A stretch of DNA of 64,000 nt from Belnapia rosea (GCF_900101615.1 NZ_FMZX01000002.1:248001-312000); one strand, 5' to 3'; shown: positions 1 to 11,570, counted from the first letter of the stretch. The notes: a model not told the origin generated them from the letters alone. Numbers and translations are program-made.

Positions 1-32
1 CCGCCCACCCGTCCGCGACTACCGGAGAGACC

Positions 33-1334
33 ATGCCCGCCGCCATCATCCTTGCCGCCGGTCTCGGCACCCGCATGCGGAGTGCGCTGCCCAAGGCGCT
101 GCACCCGGTCGCCGGCCGGCCGATGCTCAACCACCTGATCGCCGCCTGCGAGCCGGTCTTCGACCGCATCGTAGTAGTGGTGGGGCCGGGGATGCCGGCG
201 CTCGAGGCCGCGGCCCGGCCGCATGCGACGGTGGTGCAGGCCGAGCGGCTCGGCACCGGCCATGCCGCCGCCCAGGCCGCGCCCTTGCTGGCCGACTATC
301 CCGGCGACGTCGCCGTGCTCTATGCCGACAACCCACTGATTCCGACCGCGACGCTGCGCCGCCTGCTGGCCCGGCGGCAGGAGGCGGGGCTGGCGCTGCT
401 CGCCATGCGTCCGGCCGACCCCGCGCGCTATGGCCGAGTGGTGACCGACGCGGAGGGCGATGTGCTGCGCGTCGTCGAATGGGCCGATGCGGGTGAGGCG
501 GAGCGTGCCATCGGCCTCTGCAATGCCGGCGTGGTCTGCGCGCCGGCCGCGGATCTGTTCCGCTGGCTGGCCGCGGTACGGGCGGAGAATGCCAAGGGCG
601 AGTACTACCTGCCGGATGTCGTCGGCCTCGCCGTTGCCGAAGGCCGCCGTGTGGTGGCGGAGGAGGCGGCCGAGGCCGATCTCGCCGGTGCCAACAGCCG
701 GGCCGAGTTGGCGGGGCTGGAGGGGCTGATGCAGGCACGGCTGCGTGGCGCCGTCATGGAAGGCGGGGCGACGCTGGTGGCGCCGGAGACCGTCTTCCTG
801 TCCTGGGACACGGCGCTGGGCCAGGACGTGACCGTCGGGCCACATGTCGTCTTCGGCCCCGGCGTCACGGTCGAGGATGGCGTCGAGATCCGCCCCTTTA
901 GCCATCTCGAATCCTGCCTGGTGCGGCGCGGCGCCATCATCGGCCCCTATGCCAGGCTGCGGCCGGGGACGGAGGTGGGGGAGGGCGCCCATGTCGGCAA
1001 TTTCGTCGAGCTGAAGGCAGCACTGCTCGGCCCCGGCGCCAAGGCCAACCACCTCTCCTATCTCGGCGATGCGACGGTGGGCGCGGGCAGCAACATCGGC
1101 GCCGGGACCATCACCTGCAATTATGACGGCGTGAACAAGCACCGCACCGAGATCGGCGCCGGCGCCTTCATCGGCAGCGACAGCGCGCTGGTGGCACCGG
1201 TGCGGATCGGCGACCGCGCACTGGTCGCCGCCGGCAGCGTCATCACCGAGGATGTGCCGGACGATGCCATGGGTATCGCCCGCGGGCGGCAGGCGGTGAA
1301 GCCAGGGCGCGGCTTCAAAGGGAAAGGCAAGTAG
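33..1334 (+). CDS. glmU: Bifunctional UDP-N-acetylglucosamine pyrophosphorylase / glucosamine-1-phosphate N-acetyltransferase
   Basis: This cytoplasmic enzyme makes UDP-GlcNAc from glucosamine-1-phosphate in two steps, acetylation and then uridylylation, for peptidoglycan and LPS. The N-terminal half begins with the nucleotidyltransferase signature LAAGLGTRMRSALPKALHP (residues 7-25). The C-terminal half is a left-handed beta-helix with hexapeptide-type repeats (for example VGNFVELKAA and GAGTITCNYDG). At 433 residues it is close to the usual 450. The ATG follows GGAGAG at a good distance. The stop lies two bases before glmS, so the two form an operon covering consecutive steps of the pathway. 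Confidence 0.97.
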   Translation: MPAAIILAAGLGTRMRSALPKALHPVAGRPMLNHLIAACEPVFDRIVVVVGPGMPALEAAARPHATVVQAERLGTGHAAAQAAPLLADYPGDVAVLYADNPLIPTATLRRLLARRQEAGLALLAMRPADPARYGRVVTDAEGDVLRVVEWADAGEAERAIGLCNAGVVCAPAADLFRWLAAVRAENAKGEYYLPDVVGLAVAEGRRVVAEEAAEADLAGANSRAELAGLEGLMQARLRGAVMEGGATLVAPETVFLSWDTALGQDVTVGPHVVFGPGVTVEDGVEIRPFSHLESCLVRRGAIIGPYARLRPGTEVGEGAHVGNFVELKAALLGPGAKANHLSYLGDATVGAGSNIGAGTITCNYDGVNKHRTEIGAGAFIGSDSALVAPVRIGDRALVAAGSVITEDVPDDAMGIARGRQAVKPGRGFKGKGK

Positions 1335-1336
1335 CC

Positions 1337-3161
<1,825 letters not shown>

Positions 3162-3271
3162 GGCGACTTGATCAAAGATCGCGCCGGCGAGGGCAGATGC
3201 CGTTTACCTTAGGATCACGGCGCCCGCTTTGCTCCGGTGTTTGAGGTGATGCCTCCGCTCCGGTGACGCCA

Positions 3272-3297
3272 TCCGCCTGGAGTTTGCTCCAGGCGGA
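3272..3297. terminator. Perfect hairpin between converging glmS and phytochrome kinase
   Basis: An 11-bp perfect stem (TCCGCCTGGAG pairing with CTCCAGGCGGA) closes a TTTG loop. It lies 111 bases after glmS and 17 bases after the stop of the opposing kinase gene. There is no T-run on either side, so it would be an atypical terminator. It could instead be a repeated palindromic element. The position between converging genes favours a role at transcript ends. Confidence 0.45.
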
Positions 3298-3313
3298 AGC
3301 ATCCGTCGCTCGT

Positions 3314-5911
3314 TCAGGGGGTGGAGCCGGCGGCTTCCTCCTCGTCACAGCCGAGGGTGCGTCCCACCAGATCCGCGATGTCCTGCCGGCGATAGGGTTT
3401 CGGCACCACCGAGGCCACCTCGGCGAGTTTCGGCGGCAGCTCGAGCCCGGTCCCGTAGCCGGTGGCGAAGGCGAAGGGGATGCCGGCGGCATGCAGCGCT
3501 TCGGCTGCGGGCAAGCTGGTCTGCTCGCCGAGATTGACGTCGAGCAGCGCGAAGGCCAGTTGATTGCCGAGCCGCCTCAACACGCTGAGCGCGGCGGACA
3601 CGGTGCCCACGACTTCGACCTTGTCGAAGCCCAGCTCCAATAGGATCTCCTCGGCATCCATGGCCAGCAGCGTGCTGTCTTCCACCACCATGGCGGTGCC
3701 CGAGACGCGCAGCGCCTGCGTGCGCTTGAGCAGCGTCGTCGTAGCCTGCGGTGTCTCGACACCAAGCTGGACGAAGCGCGCAGGAATGATGAATTCCGCC
3801 TCCAGGCCCTCACGTGAGTAATGGACGTCGGCCTCCCCCTGCAACTCGAAGGGGATGGACCGTTCGATGACCGTGGTGCCGAATCCACGCCGGTTGGGCG
3901 GGACAACCGGCGGGCCGTCGCGCTCGCGCCAACGCAGCAGCAAGGTGTTGTCCGGCTTCAATTCCCAGCGCACGTCCACCACGCCATAGCGGTCGGAAAG
4001 CGCACCGTACTTCGCCGCATTGGTGGCAAGTTCGTGCATGACCAGTGCGAGCACGGTGAGGGCTTGCGGCTCCACCAGCACCGGCGGGCCGGCGAGGTTG
4101 ATGCGGTGCTGCTGGCTATCCCCGAGATAGGCGTGGAATTCGCTCTCGATCATGCCGCGCAAGCCGACCGGGCCCCAACGATCATCGGTCAGCTGGTCAT
4201 GCGCCCGGGCGAGAGACTGGATGCGGCCATTGAGAACGGTGACGAAGCTTTCCAGCGTCTCGGCCGACTCCCGGCTCCGGGAGACCAGGGCGCGGATCAG
4301 GGCGAGGATATTGCGAACCCGATGGTTCAGTTCGGCGATCAGCAATTCCTGACGGTCATTGGTGCTCCGGCGCTGATCGGCCACTGTGGCGGAAAGCCGT
4401 ACCACCACCTCGAGGAGGGTGACCCGCAAGGCCTCCGCCATGCGGCGCTCGGCGTCCAGCCAGGGCGCGGACTGGCCCCGCACCAGCTGCTGCCAGGCCT
4501 CGAAGCTGCGCCGCGGATGCAGGCGCGTCGCGCCGGGGGTGGCCACCTTCTCCGGGTTGCCGGCCCATGCAATCTGGTGGAGCATCTCGCGGCGGAACAG
4601 GATCAGATAGTCGCGCGAGGCGCGGGAAATCGGGATGACCAGCATGCCCGCCGCAGTCTCGGCCTGCGCCGCGGCGGGCGGGTAGAGGCTGGCGATCTCC
4701 CGCGTTGCGAAGACGCGCGAGGCATCATCGCGGTTCAGTGCGGTGATGATGCCGTTGAGCGTTGCCTCATCCGGCGTGCTGCCAAAATGCTCAATATGCG
4801 AGGCGGCGCGTATCACGATGCCGTCGCTCGGGATCAGCTGGCGCATCTCCTCGGCGATGCGCTGCAGGCTGCGGCTCAGATCCTCATCGGCCGAGACAGC
4901 CGCGAGCACACGGTCATGCGCGGCGCGGGCATCCGCATCGTGCTGCGCCGTCTCCATCCGCTCCAGGCTCTCGATCTGCAGGGAATAGAGTTGCCCGAAC
5001 AATTCGGCCGCGCTGCGGCGCTGGAAGCTCGGCAGCAATGGCTCGGCATGATGGCAGGCTATGAGGCCCCATAGCTCATCGCCACGCATGATCGAGATGG
5101 AGAGGGAGGCTGCGACGCCCATGTTGCGCAGATACTCGATATGCACGGGCGAGACATGCCGCAACACCGAGGAGGAGAGATCGAGCGGTGCCTCGCCGGG
5201 CGTCGGCGCGGGCAGGATCGGCACGGGGGCAGCCTCGGCATTCTCGATAAGCCGCAGCCAATTGCGGCAATAGAGGGCACGCGCCTGCTTCGGGATGTCG
5301 GTGGCCGGGAAGCGCAGGTTTCGGAAGGAATCAAGGCGCTCGCTTCGGGACTCGCCGACCACCTCGCCCGTGCCATCAGCACCGAAGCGGTAGATCATCA
5401 CCCGGTCGAAGCCGAGCACGGCACGGACCTGCCGAGCAGCCCGGTCATGCATGCCCGTGAGGTCCTTGGCCCGCAACAGGCGGGACATCATCCCCTTCAC
5501 CGTGCCGACGGCGTCGAAACGCGGCTCGGGCGCGGAGGGCTCCGCTTCGATGACGAAGACCGGCACCTGGCTCGGGGCGAAATGCACTGCCACGTCATAA
5601 GGTGGCTGGCCGGCGATCAGGTTGAGCGAGAAGAGCCGATCGGTCTGGTGGTTGCCGTGCAGGCCCTGGAGCCTGGCGCGGATGTCGTGCAACGCCGACC
5701 GCTCCAGCACCTGATCGAGCCGGCGGCCGATCACGGCTTCGGGCGAGAGGCTCAGATGCTCGGTGACATTGGCCGAGGCATGGCGGATCGTGCCGTCATT
5801 CGTCGCGGAGAGCAGGAAGCCCCAGGGCTGCACCAAGCCGAGCCGATGGATTGGCTCGCGGTCGCAACTGCTGAGGTCAACGGGGGTGTCAGCGAGATCG
5901 CTCGACGTCAT
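3314..5911 (-). CDS. Bacteriophytochrome HWE-family sensor histidine kinase with C-terminal receiver
   Basis: This is a red/far-red photosensor kinase of about 865 residues. An N-terminal PAS region carries Cys16 in the context SSCDREPIH, where bacteriophytochromes attach biliverdin. The GAF domain has the PATDIP-type motif (RFPATDIPKQARALY), and the PHY tongue shows PRRSFE. The kinase is HWE type: the phospho-acceptor is in ELNHRVRN (about residue 529), followed by MHELATNAAKYG and a WRERDG segment. A receiver follows from about residue 739 with the phosphorylatable Asp in ALLDVNLG and a late KPY. I start at the ATG at 5911, because the frame's further upstream start is TTG. The gene stands alone, so its output partner is not visible. 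Confidence 0.9.
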   Translation of the reverse strand: MTSSDLADTPVDLSSCDREPIHRLGLVQPWGFLLSATNDGTIRHASANVTEHLSLSPEAVIGRRLDQVLERSALHDIRARLQGLHGNHQTDRLFSLNLIAGQPPYDVAVHFAPSQVPVFVIEAEPSAPEPRFDAVGTVKGMMSRLLRAKDLTGMHDRAARQVRAVLGFDRVMIYRFGADGTGEVVGESRSERLDSFRNLRFPATDIPKQARALYCRNWLRLIENAEAAPVPILPAPTPGEAPLDLSSSVLRHVSPVHIEYLRNMGVAASLSISIMRGDELWGLIACHHAEPLLPSFQRRSAAELFGQLYSLQIESLERMETAQHDADARAAHDRVLAAVSADEDLSRSLQRIAEEMRQLIPSDGIVIRAASHIEHFGSTPDEATLNGIITALNRDDASRVFATREIASLYPPAAAQAETAAGMLVIPISRASRDYLILFRREMLHQIAWAGNPEKVATPGATRLHPRRSFEAWQQLVRGQSAPWLDAERRMAEALRVTLLEVVVRLSATVADQRRSTNDRQELLIAELNHRVRNILALIRALVSRSRESAETLESFVTVLNGRIQSLARAHDQLTDDRWGPVGLRGMIESEFHAYLGDSQQHRINLAGPPVLVEPQALTVLALVMHELATNAAKYGALSDRYGVVDVRWELKPDNTLLLRWRERDGPPVVPPNRRGFGTTVIERSIPFELQGEADVHYSREGLEAEFIIPARFVQLGVETPQATTTLLKRTQALRVSGTAMVVEDSTLLAMDAEEILLELGFDKVEVVGTVSAALSVLRRLGNQLAFALLDVNLGEQTSLPAAEALHAAGIPFAFATGYGTGLELPPKLAEVASVVPKPYRRQDIADLVGRTLGCDEEEAAGSTP

Positions 5912-6386
5912 CGGCAAGCGTCTCGGCCGTCACGGGAAACCGGGACACGGCCGGTCGGAGAACTCAACATGATCGTTGCTGCTCGATACCATCTCGGTGA
6001 AACGCATCCGGATGCGGGCCTTGGCCCATCAGTGGCTCGGCCATGCGTCGCAAGGACTCCGCATGCGTGATCGATTGAACGAGGATCGTGACGAATGCCC
6101 ATCTTGTCGATGGGCCGGGTCGTCATCTTGGCGTGTGCGAATTGCCCTGTCACCTCTGGGTTGGGCTCACGCTGCTTCTGCCGATCGCCGGTGGGTGCAC
6201 CTGTATCCTGTCTGCAACAGGGTTTGGCCCAACTGGTGAGGAAGTGGTACTAGTCTGCAATGTTCCAGTCCTGCCATGCCTCGGGTCTGGGCCAACTGAT
6301 CGCATATTGCTTCGGGATATGGTTGCTGTCTGCGCGGTGACAGGGAGGGGCCGGGTGCCTATCTTTGGAAAAAGAGGAGAAACGCC
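5912..6386. other. Intergenic region with repeated motifs upstream of the aldehyde dehydrogenase
   Basis: This 475-base stretch between divergent genes is the longest gap in the window, and I see no credible gene in it. Its composition is less G+C-rich than the flanks. The octamer GTCTGCAA occurs twice (6210-6217 and 6253-6260). A related 12-mer occurs twice in the same orientation: GGCCCAACTGGT (6226-6237) and GGGCCAACTGAT (6289-6300). These could be operators for the dehydrogenase gene, whose start is preceded by the ribosome site AAAGAGGAG. Confidence 0.5.
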
Positions 6387-7865
6387 ATGCTCGATGCCCT
6401 CACCAAGCTGCCCTTGAAGGATCCGGAACTCTTCCGTCAGGCCAATTACATCAACGGGGAATGGGTCCAGGCGGATAGCGGCAAGACCATCACCGTCCGC
6501 AACCCCTCGACCGGCGAGGCCGTCGGCACCGTGCCCGCCCTCGGCGCGGCGGAAACGCGGCGGGCGATCGAGGCGGCGCACCGGGCCCAGCCGGGCTGGC
6601 GTGCCATGCTGGCCAAGGACCGTGCGGCCATCCTGCGCCGGCTTTTCGATTTGATGATCGCCAATACCGACGACTTGGCCGCCATCATGACCGCCGAGCA
6701 GGGCAAGCCACTGGCCGAGAGCAAGGGCGAGATCGCCTATGCGGCGAGCTTCATCGAATGGTTCGCCGAGGAAGCGAAGCGCGTCTACGGTGAAACCATC
6801 CCGCAGAACGCCAAGGGCCGCCGCATCCTGGTGACGAAGGAGCCGATCGGCGTCTTCGCCGCGATCACGCCCTGGAACTTCCCGGCCGCGATGATCACGC
6901 GCAAGACCGGCCCGGGCTGGGCCGCCGGTTGCACCGGCGTGATTCGCCCGGCCTCGCAGACACCTTTCTCGGCGCTGGCGCTGGCGGTGCTCGCCGAGCG
7001 CGCCGGCATGCCGCCCGGTGTCTGCAACGTCATCACCGGCCCCTCCGGCGAGACGGGCAAGGAGCTCACCGCCAACCCGCTGGTCCGCAAGCTGACCTTC
7101 ACCGGATCGACCGATGTCGGCCGCATCCTGCTTCAGCAATGCGCGCCTACCATCAAGAAGACCTCGATGGAACTCGGCGGCAACGCGCCCTTCATCGTCT
7201 TCGACGACGCCGATCTCGACGCCGCCGTGCAGGGCGCCATGGCGAGCAAGTACCGCAACACCGGCCAGACCTGCGTCTGCGCCAACCGCATCCTGGTGCA
7301 GGACGGCGTCTACGAGGCCTTCGCCGAGAAGCTGAAGGCCGCCGTCGAGGCGCTGAAGGTCGGCGACGGGATGGAGCCGGGCGTGACCCAGGGCCCCCTC
7401 ATCAACGAGGATGCGGTGAAGAAGGTCGAGGAACATATCGGCGACGCGCTCAGCCGCGGCGCCAAGGTGGTGACGGGCGGCAAGCGCCACACCCGTGGCG
7501 GCAATTTCTTCGAGCCGACCATCCTCGCCAATGTCCCGCATGAAGCCATGATCTTCTCCGAGGAGACCTTCGGCCCGGTCGCCCCGCTCTTCCGCTTCAA
7601 GACGGAGGAGGAGGCGATCAGCCTCGCCAACGACACGCCCTTCGGTCTCGCGGCCTATTTCTATGCCCGGGATGTCGGCCGTATCTTCCGCGTCGCCGAG
7701 GCGCTGGAGGCCGGGATGATCGGCATCAACGAGGGCCTCATCAGCACGGAAGTGGCACCCTTCGGCGGGGTGAAGCAGAGCGGCCTCGGGCGCGAGGGCA
7801 GCAATCTCGGGATCGAGGAATATCTCGAGGTGAAGTACCTGGCCCTAGGCGGCATCGGCACCTAG
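6387..7865 (+). CDS. gabD: NAD(P)-dependent succinate-semialdehyde dehydrogenase family protein
   Basis: This aldehyde dehydrogenase resembles GabD, which oxidises succinate semialdehyde to succinate at the end of 4-aminobutyrate breakdown. Length (492) and motifs fit: ITPWNFPAAM, the glycine-rich FTGSTDVGRIL, the general-base Glu in MELGGNAPF and the catalytic Cys in NTGQTCVCANR. The ATG follows a strong AGAGGAGAAACGCC. The segment GPGWAAGCTGVIRPASQ is unusual: relatives normally have GPALAAGCT followed by a VVKPASQ-like stretch, so a coenzyme-contacting Lys is Arg here. Substrate is inferred from the family; other semialdehydes are possible. Its 3' end overlaps the converging Sel1 gene by 21 bases. 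Confidence 0.85.
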   Translation: MLDALTKLPLKDPELFRQANYINGEWVQADSGKTITVRNPSTGEAVGTVPALGAAETRRAIEAAHRAQPGWRAMLAKDRAAILRRLFDLMIANTDDLAAIMTAEQGKPLAESKGEIAYAASFIEWFAEEAKRVYGETIPQNAKGRRILVTKEPIGVFAAITPWNFPAAMITRKTGPGWAAGCTGVIRPASQTPFSALALAVLAERAGMPPGVCNVITGPSGETGKELTANPLVRKLTFTGSTDVGRILLQQCAPTIKKTSMELGGNAPFIVFDDADLDAAVQGAMASKYRNTGQTCVCANRILVQDGVYEAFAEKLKAAVEALKVGDGMEPGVTQGPLINEDAVKKVEEHIGDALSRGAKVVTGGKRHTRGGNFFEPTILANVPHEAMIFSEETFGPVAPLFRFKTEEEAISLANDTPFGLAAYFYARDVGRIFRVAEALEAGMIGINEGLISTEVAPFGGVKQSGLGREGSNLGIEEYLEVKYLALGGIGT

Positions 7866-8594
7866 CAGCTCGGCCGCCAGGGTCCGGAATTCGGGCTCTG
7901 GCCGCGCCGCCAGCCGCTCCGCCATGCTGGCACGGAAGCGGGCCGGGCTGCCCACCGCCGCCCGGCGGAACCAGCCCACCGCCGTACCTGTATCGCCGGC
8001 GGCAGCCAGCAGGGTGCCGAGGTTGAATTGGCCGCGGAAATCACCCCCCTCCGCCGCTCGTCGATAGAGTGCGGCGGCGGCCACGGGGTCGGGAGGCGCT
8101 TCCCAGCCTTCCTCAAGGAAGCGGCCGAGGATGTTGAGCGATTTGGCATGGCCCTGATCCGCGGCGCGGCGGTACCAGGCCAGGGCCTGGGGCCGGTCCT
8201 TCACCGTGCCGGCGCCCCGCCAGAGCATCCCCGCCAGGTTATATTGTGCCCAGTCATGGCCGGCCTCGGCCGCCTGCCGGTAGCAGGCGAGGGCCGCCGG
8301 GAAGTCGGCTGGGCCGCCCCAGCCCATCTCGTGGCAGCGCCCCAGCATGTTGCGGGCGGCAAGGCTGCCGGCCTCGGCCGCGGCGCGGAACCAGCCCCGG
8401 GCCGCCACCGCATCCTGTCGCAGGCCAAGGCCATCGAGCAGGATCTGTCCATAGAGAAGCTGCGCTTCGACCATGCCGTAGCGGGCAGCGGCGGCGATCC
8501 AGCGCGCAGCCTCCTCGGGCGGGCCGGTGAAGGCGGCGGCCAGTTCCTCGGGGCTGGCATCGCGAAGGGCATCGAGCGGGAGCGGCGGGAGCAT
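7845..8594 (-). CDS. Sel1-like repeat (TPR family) protein
   Basis: This 249-residue protein is built of about five Sel1-like helical repeats of roughly 36 residues, each with the pattern A..WFRAAAEAGS..A..MLG. Examples are WFRAAAEAGSLAARNMLG and WYRRAADQGHAKSLNILG. Such solenoids act as scaffolds for protein complexes. There is no signal peptide or membrane segment, so it is probably cytoplasmic. Partner and pathway are unknown. It converges on gabD with a 21-base overlap of coding ends. Confidence 0.85.
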   Translation of the reverse strand: MLPPLPLDALRDASPEELAAAFTGPPEEAARWIAAAARYGMVEAQLLYGQILLDGLGLRQDAVAARGWFRAAAEAGSLAARNMLGRCHEMGWGGPADFPAALACYRQAAEAGHDWAQYNLAGMLWRGAGTVKDRPQALAWYRRAADQGHAKSLNILGRFLEEGWEAPPDPVAAAALYRRAAEGGDFRGQFNLGTLLAAAGDTGTAVGWFRRAAVGSPARFRASMAERLAARPEPEFRTLAAELLGADAA

Positions 8595-8726
8595 GGCGCC
8601 TCGCTAGCGCGATTGCGACTGAATCTCAATATAGGCGCGTCGCTCTTGCCGGGGCAGGCCGCCGGAGGCAGGCTGGACCTCTCCGGCCCACGTACCCAGA
8701 TACGGGGCCGGTACGGGAAGGCGCGC

Positions 8727-10106
8727 ATGAGCAGTTACGACTTCGACCTCTTCGTCATCGGGGGCGGCTCGGCCGGTGTTCGCTGCGCCCGCATCGCCGC
8801 GGGCCATGGCGCCCGGGTCGGCGTGGCGGAAGAACGCTTCTGGGGTGGCACCTGCGTCAATGTCGGCTGCGTGCCGAAGAAGATCATGGTGAACGCCGCT
8901 GAGTATGGGCAGTGGACGGATGACGCCCCCGCCTTCGGCTGGCAGGTGGAGAAGGGCGGCTTCGACCTCGCCACCCTGAAGGCGCGGCGGGACGCCGAGG
9001 TGGCGCGGCTGAACGGCATCTACGGCAAGCTGCTCGCCGGGGCCGGGGTCACCAGCTTCGATGCCCGCGCCACTTTCGTCGATGCGCATACCCTCGATGT
9101 TGGCGGCCGGCGCGTCACCGCGGAGAGGATTGTCGTCGCGGTTGGCGGTCATGCGACGCGGCCCGACATCCCGGGTGCCGAGCTCGGCATGCTCTCCGAC
9201 GACGTCTTCGAGATGACCGCCGTGCCGAAGCGGATGATCGTGGTCGGCGCCGGCTATATCGCCCTCGAATTCGCCTGCGTCTTCGCCGCCTTCGGCGCCC
9301 AGGTGGATGTCGTCTTCCGCGACGTGCTGCCGCTGCGCGGCTTCGACCAGGACATCCGGACCGCTCTGGTGGAGGCGCTGGAGGCCCAGGGCATCCGCCT
9401 GCATCCGAACAGCCGCCCGGCGCGGCTCGACCGCCAGGGTGGCCATCTCCGCCTCAGCCTGATGGGCGGGGAGGGGCTGGAGGCGGAGACGGTACTCTTC
9501 GCCACCGGCCGGGTGCCGAATACGCGGGGGCTGAACCTCGCCGCGGCCGGCATCGACTGCACCGCGCGCGGGGCGATCGAGGTCGATGCCGAGCATCGCA
9601 CCACCGCGCCCCATATCTATGCCATCGGTGACGTCACCGACCGGCTGAACCTCACGCCGATGGCGACCGCGGTCGGCCATGCCCTGGCCGACACCCTGTT
9701 CGGCAACAATCCGCGCCGGGCCAGCTACGACAACGTCCCGACCGCCGTCTTCACCTCGCCACCCATCGGCACGGTCGGGCTGACCGAGGCGGATGCGGCT
9801 GTCCATGGGCCAATCGACATCTACCTCGCCCGCTTCACCCCGATGCGCCATTCCATCAGTGGCCGCGCCGGGCGGAAGGCGCTGATGAAGCTTGTCGTGT
9901 GCCAGGAGAGCCGGCGCGTGCTCGGTGCCCATATGCTGGGCGAGGACGCGCCGGAGATTCTCCAGGGCATCGCCATCGCCGTCGCCATGGGCGCGACCAA
10001 GGAGGATTTCGACCGCACCATCGGCATCCACCCGACCGCGGCCGAGGAATTCGTTACCCTTCGCACCCGCACGCGGGAGGCGGGCATCCGCGCGGCGGCG
10101 GAATAG
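8727..10106 (+). CDS. gor: Glutathione-disulfide reductase
   Basis: This FAD-dependent enzyme reduces oxidised glutathione with NADPH. It has 459 residues, with an FAD Rossmann motif (VIGGGSAGVRCA), the redox disulfide in GGTCVNVGCVPKK (Cys43, Cys48), an NADPH-binding segment around VVGAGYIALEFA, the second FAD signature ending in YAIGDV, and the C-terminal catalytic HPTAAEEF. I start at the ATG at 8727 because it begins the FAD fold directly. The frame stays open far upstream, but that part is antisense to the Sel1 gene and reads as shadow. Glutathione reductase is preferred over other family members because of the C-terminal motif and length. Confidence 0.92.
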   Translation: MSSYDFDLFVIGGGSAGVRCARIAAGHGARVGVAEERFWGGTCVNVGCVPKKIMVNAAEYGQWTDDAPAFGWQVEKGGFDLATLKARRDAEVARLNGIYGKLLAGAGVTSFDARATFVDAHTLDVGGRRVTAERIVVAVGGHATRPDIPGAELGMLSDDVFEMTAVPKRMIVVGAGYIALEFACVFAAFGAQVDVVFRDVLPLRGFDQDIRTALVEALEAQGIRLHPNSRPARLDRQGGHLRLSLMGGEGLEAETVLFATGRVPNTRGLNLAAAGIDCTARGAIEVDAEHRTTAPHIYAIGDVTDRLNLTPMATAVGHALADTLFGNNPRRASYDNVPTAVFTSPPIGTVGLTEADAAVHGPIDIYLARFTPMRHSISGRAGRKALMKLVVCQESRRVLGAHMLGEDAPEILQGIAIAVAMGATKEDFDRTIGIHPTAAEEFVTLRTRTREAGIRAAAE

Positions 10107-10182
10107 CAGCCCATCAAGCCGGCGGGTTCACCTGCCCGGCCGATTCGGCTAGCTTCCCCGGTTCCTAGGGAGAACGCAGAAT

Positions 10183-11556
10183 ATGGTTGCGCGCGGCTGG
10201 CATCCCGGCAGTTGGCGGGACATGCCGATCCGGCAGGTGCCGGACTACCCCGATCAGGCGAAGCTGGCCGAGGTCGAGGCGCGGCTCGCCCGCTTCCCCC
10301 CGCTCGTCTTCGCCGGCGAGGCGCGGCGCCTCCAGGCCGCGCTGGCCCGTGCCGGGGACGGGCAGGGCTTCGTCCTTCAGGGCGGCGACTGCGCCGAGAG
10401 CTTCTCCGAATTCACCGCCAACATCATCCGCGACACGTTCCGCGTACTGCTGCAGATGGCGGTGGTGCTGACCTTCGGCGGCGGCACGCCGGTGGTGAAG
10501 CTCGGCCGCATGGCGGGCCAGTTCGCCAAGCCCCGGTCTTCCGACACCGAGACGAAGGGCGGCATCACGCTCCCCTCCTATCGTGGCGACATCATCAACG
10601 CGCCGGAATTCACGCCGGAGGCCCGCATCCCGGACCCGGCGCGGATGGAATTCGCCTATCTGCAATCCGCCGGCACGCTGAACCTGCTGCGTGCCTTCGC
10701 CACCGGCGGCTATGCCGACCTCCATCAGGTCCATCGCTGGAATCTCGGCTTCGTCGCCCGCAGCCCGCTCGCCGACCGCTACCAGGACCTGGCGTCTCGC
10801 ATCGACGAGACGCTCGGCTTCATGCAGGCCTGCGGCATGGACGGCCTGCCGCAGGTGCGCGAGACCGATTTCTACACCTCGCACGAGAGCCTGCTGCTGC
10901 CCTATGAGCAGGCGCTGACCCGCGTCGATTCCACCACCGGCGACAGCTATGCCTGCTCGGCGCATTTCCTCTGGATCGGCGACCGCACCCGCCAGCCCGA
11001 CGGCGCGCATGTGGAGTTCCTCCGCGGCGTGAAGAACCCGATCGGCATGAAGGTCGGGCCGAACATGGACCCGGACGAGCTGGTCCGCCTGACCGAGATC
11101 CTGAATCCGGCGAACGAGAAGGGCCGCCTCACCCTCATCTCCCGCATGGGCGCGGACAAGGTGGAGGCGAAGCTGCCGCCCCTGCTACGCGCGGTGAAGC
11201 GCGCCGGCCGCAACGTCGTCTGGCTGAGCGACCCGATGCACGGCAACACCACCAGCGTGGGTGCCTACAAGACCCGGCCCTTCGACGCGATCCTCACCGA
11301 GGTCCGCCGCTTCTTCGACGCCCATGCCGCCGAGGGCACCCAGCCCGGCGGGGTGCATGTCGAGATGACGGGTCAGGAGGTGACGGAATGCCTCGGCGGC
11401 GCCCACCGCCTCTCCGAGGCTGATCTGGCGCTGCGCTACCAGACCTTCTGCGACCCTCGGCTCAATGCCGAGCAGTCTCTGGAACTCGCCTTCCTGATCG
11501 CGGCGGAGCTGAAGGCCCGGCGTGCACCCTCGATGCCGGCCCAGGCGGCCCAGTAG
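10183..11556 (+). CDS. 3-deoxy-7-phosphoheptulonate synthase, class II
   Basis: This enzyme condenses phosphoenolpyruvate and erythrose-4-phosphate, the first step of the shikimate pathway to aromatic amino acids. It is of the plant/class II (AroA-II) type: 457 residues with [36 protein letters not shown] and SDPMHGNT. The metal-binding Cys is in GGDCAE. The ATG follows AGGGAGAACGCAGAAT. The next gene begins 14 bases after its stop, so they may be cotranscribed, though no functional link is evident. Confidence 0.95.
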   Translation: MVARGWHPGSWRDMPIRQVPDYPDQAKLAEVEARLARFPPLVFAGEARRLQAALARAGDGQGFVLQGGDCAESFSEFTANIIRDTFRVLLQMAVVLTFGGGTPVVKLGRMAGQFAKPRSSDTETKGGITLPSYRGDIINAPEFTPEARIPDPARMEFAYLQSAGTLNLLRAFATGGYADLHQVHRWNLGFVARSPLADRYQDLASRIDETLGFMQACGMDGLPQVRETDFYTSHESLLLPYEQALTRVDSTTGDSYACSAHFLWIGDRTRQPDGAHVEFLRGVKNPIGMKVGPNMDPDELVRLTEILNPANEKGRLTLISRMGADKVEAKLPPLLRAVKRAGRNVVWLSDPMHGNTTSVGAYKTRPFDAILTEVRRFFDAHAAEGTQPGGVHVEMTGQEVTECLGGAHRLSEADLALRYQTFCDPRLNAEQSLELAFLIAAELKARRAPSMPAQAAQ

Positions 11557-11570
11557 AATGGACCATTAGG

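Noticed and set aside
1335-1336. glmS ribozyme or riboswitch
   Set aside because: Only two bases separate glmU and glmS, and such ribozymes belong to other phyla.
3821-5074. A 417-codon plus-strand frame inside the phytochrome kinase
   Set aside because: Antisense shadow; the minus-strand frame carries intact phytochrome and kinase motifs.
8028-8726. Extension of glutathione reductase by 233 N-terminal codons
   Set aside because: The extension is antisense to the Sel1-repeat gene, and the FAD-binding fold starts directly at the ATG at 8727.
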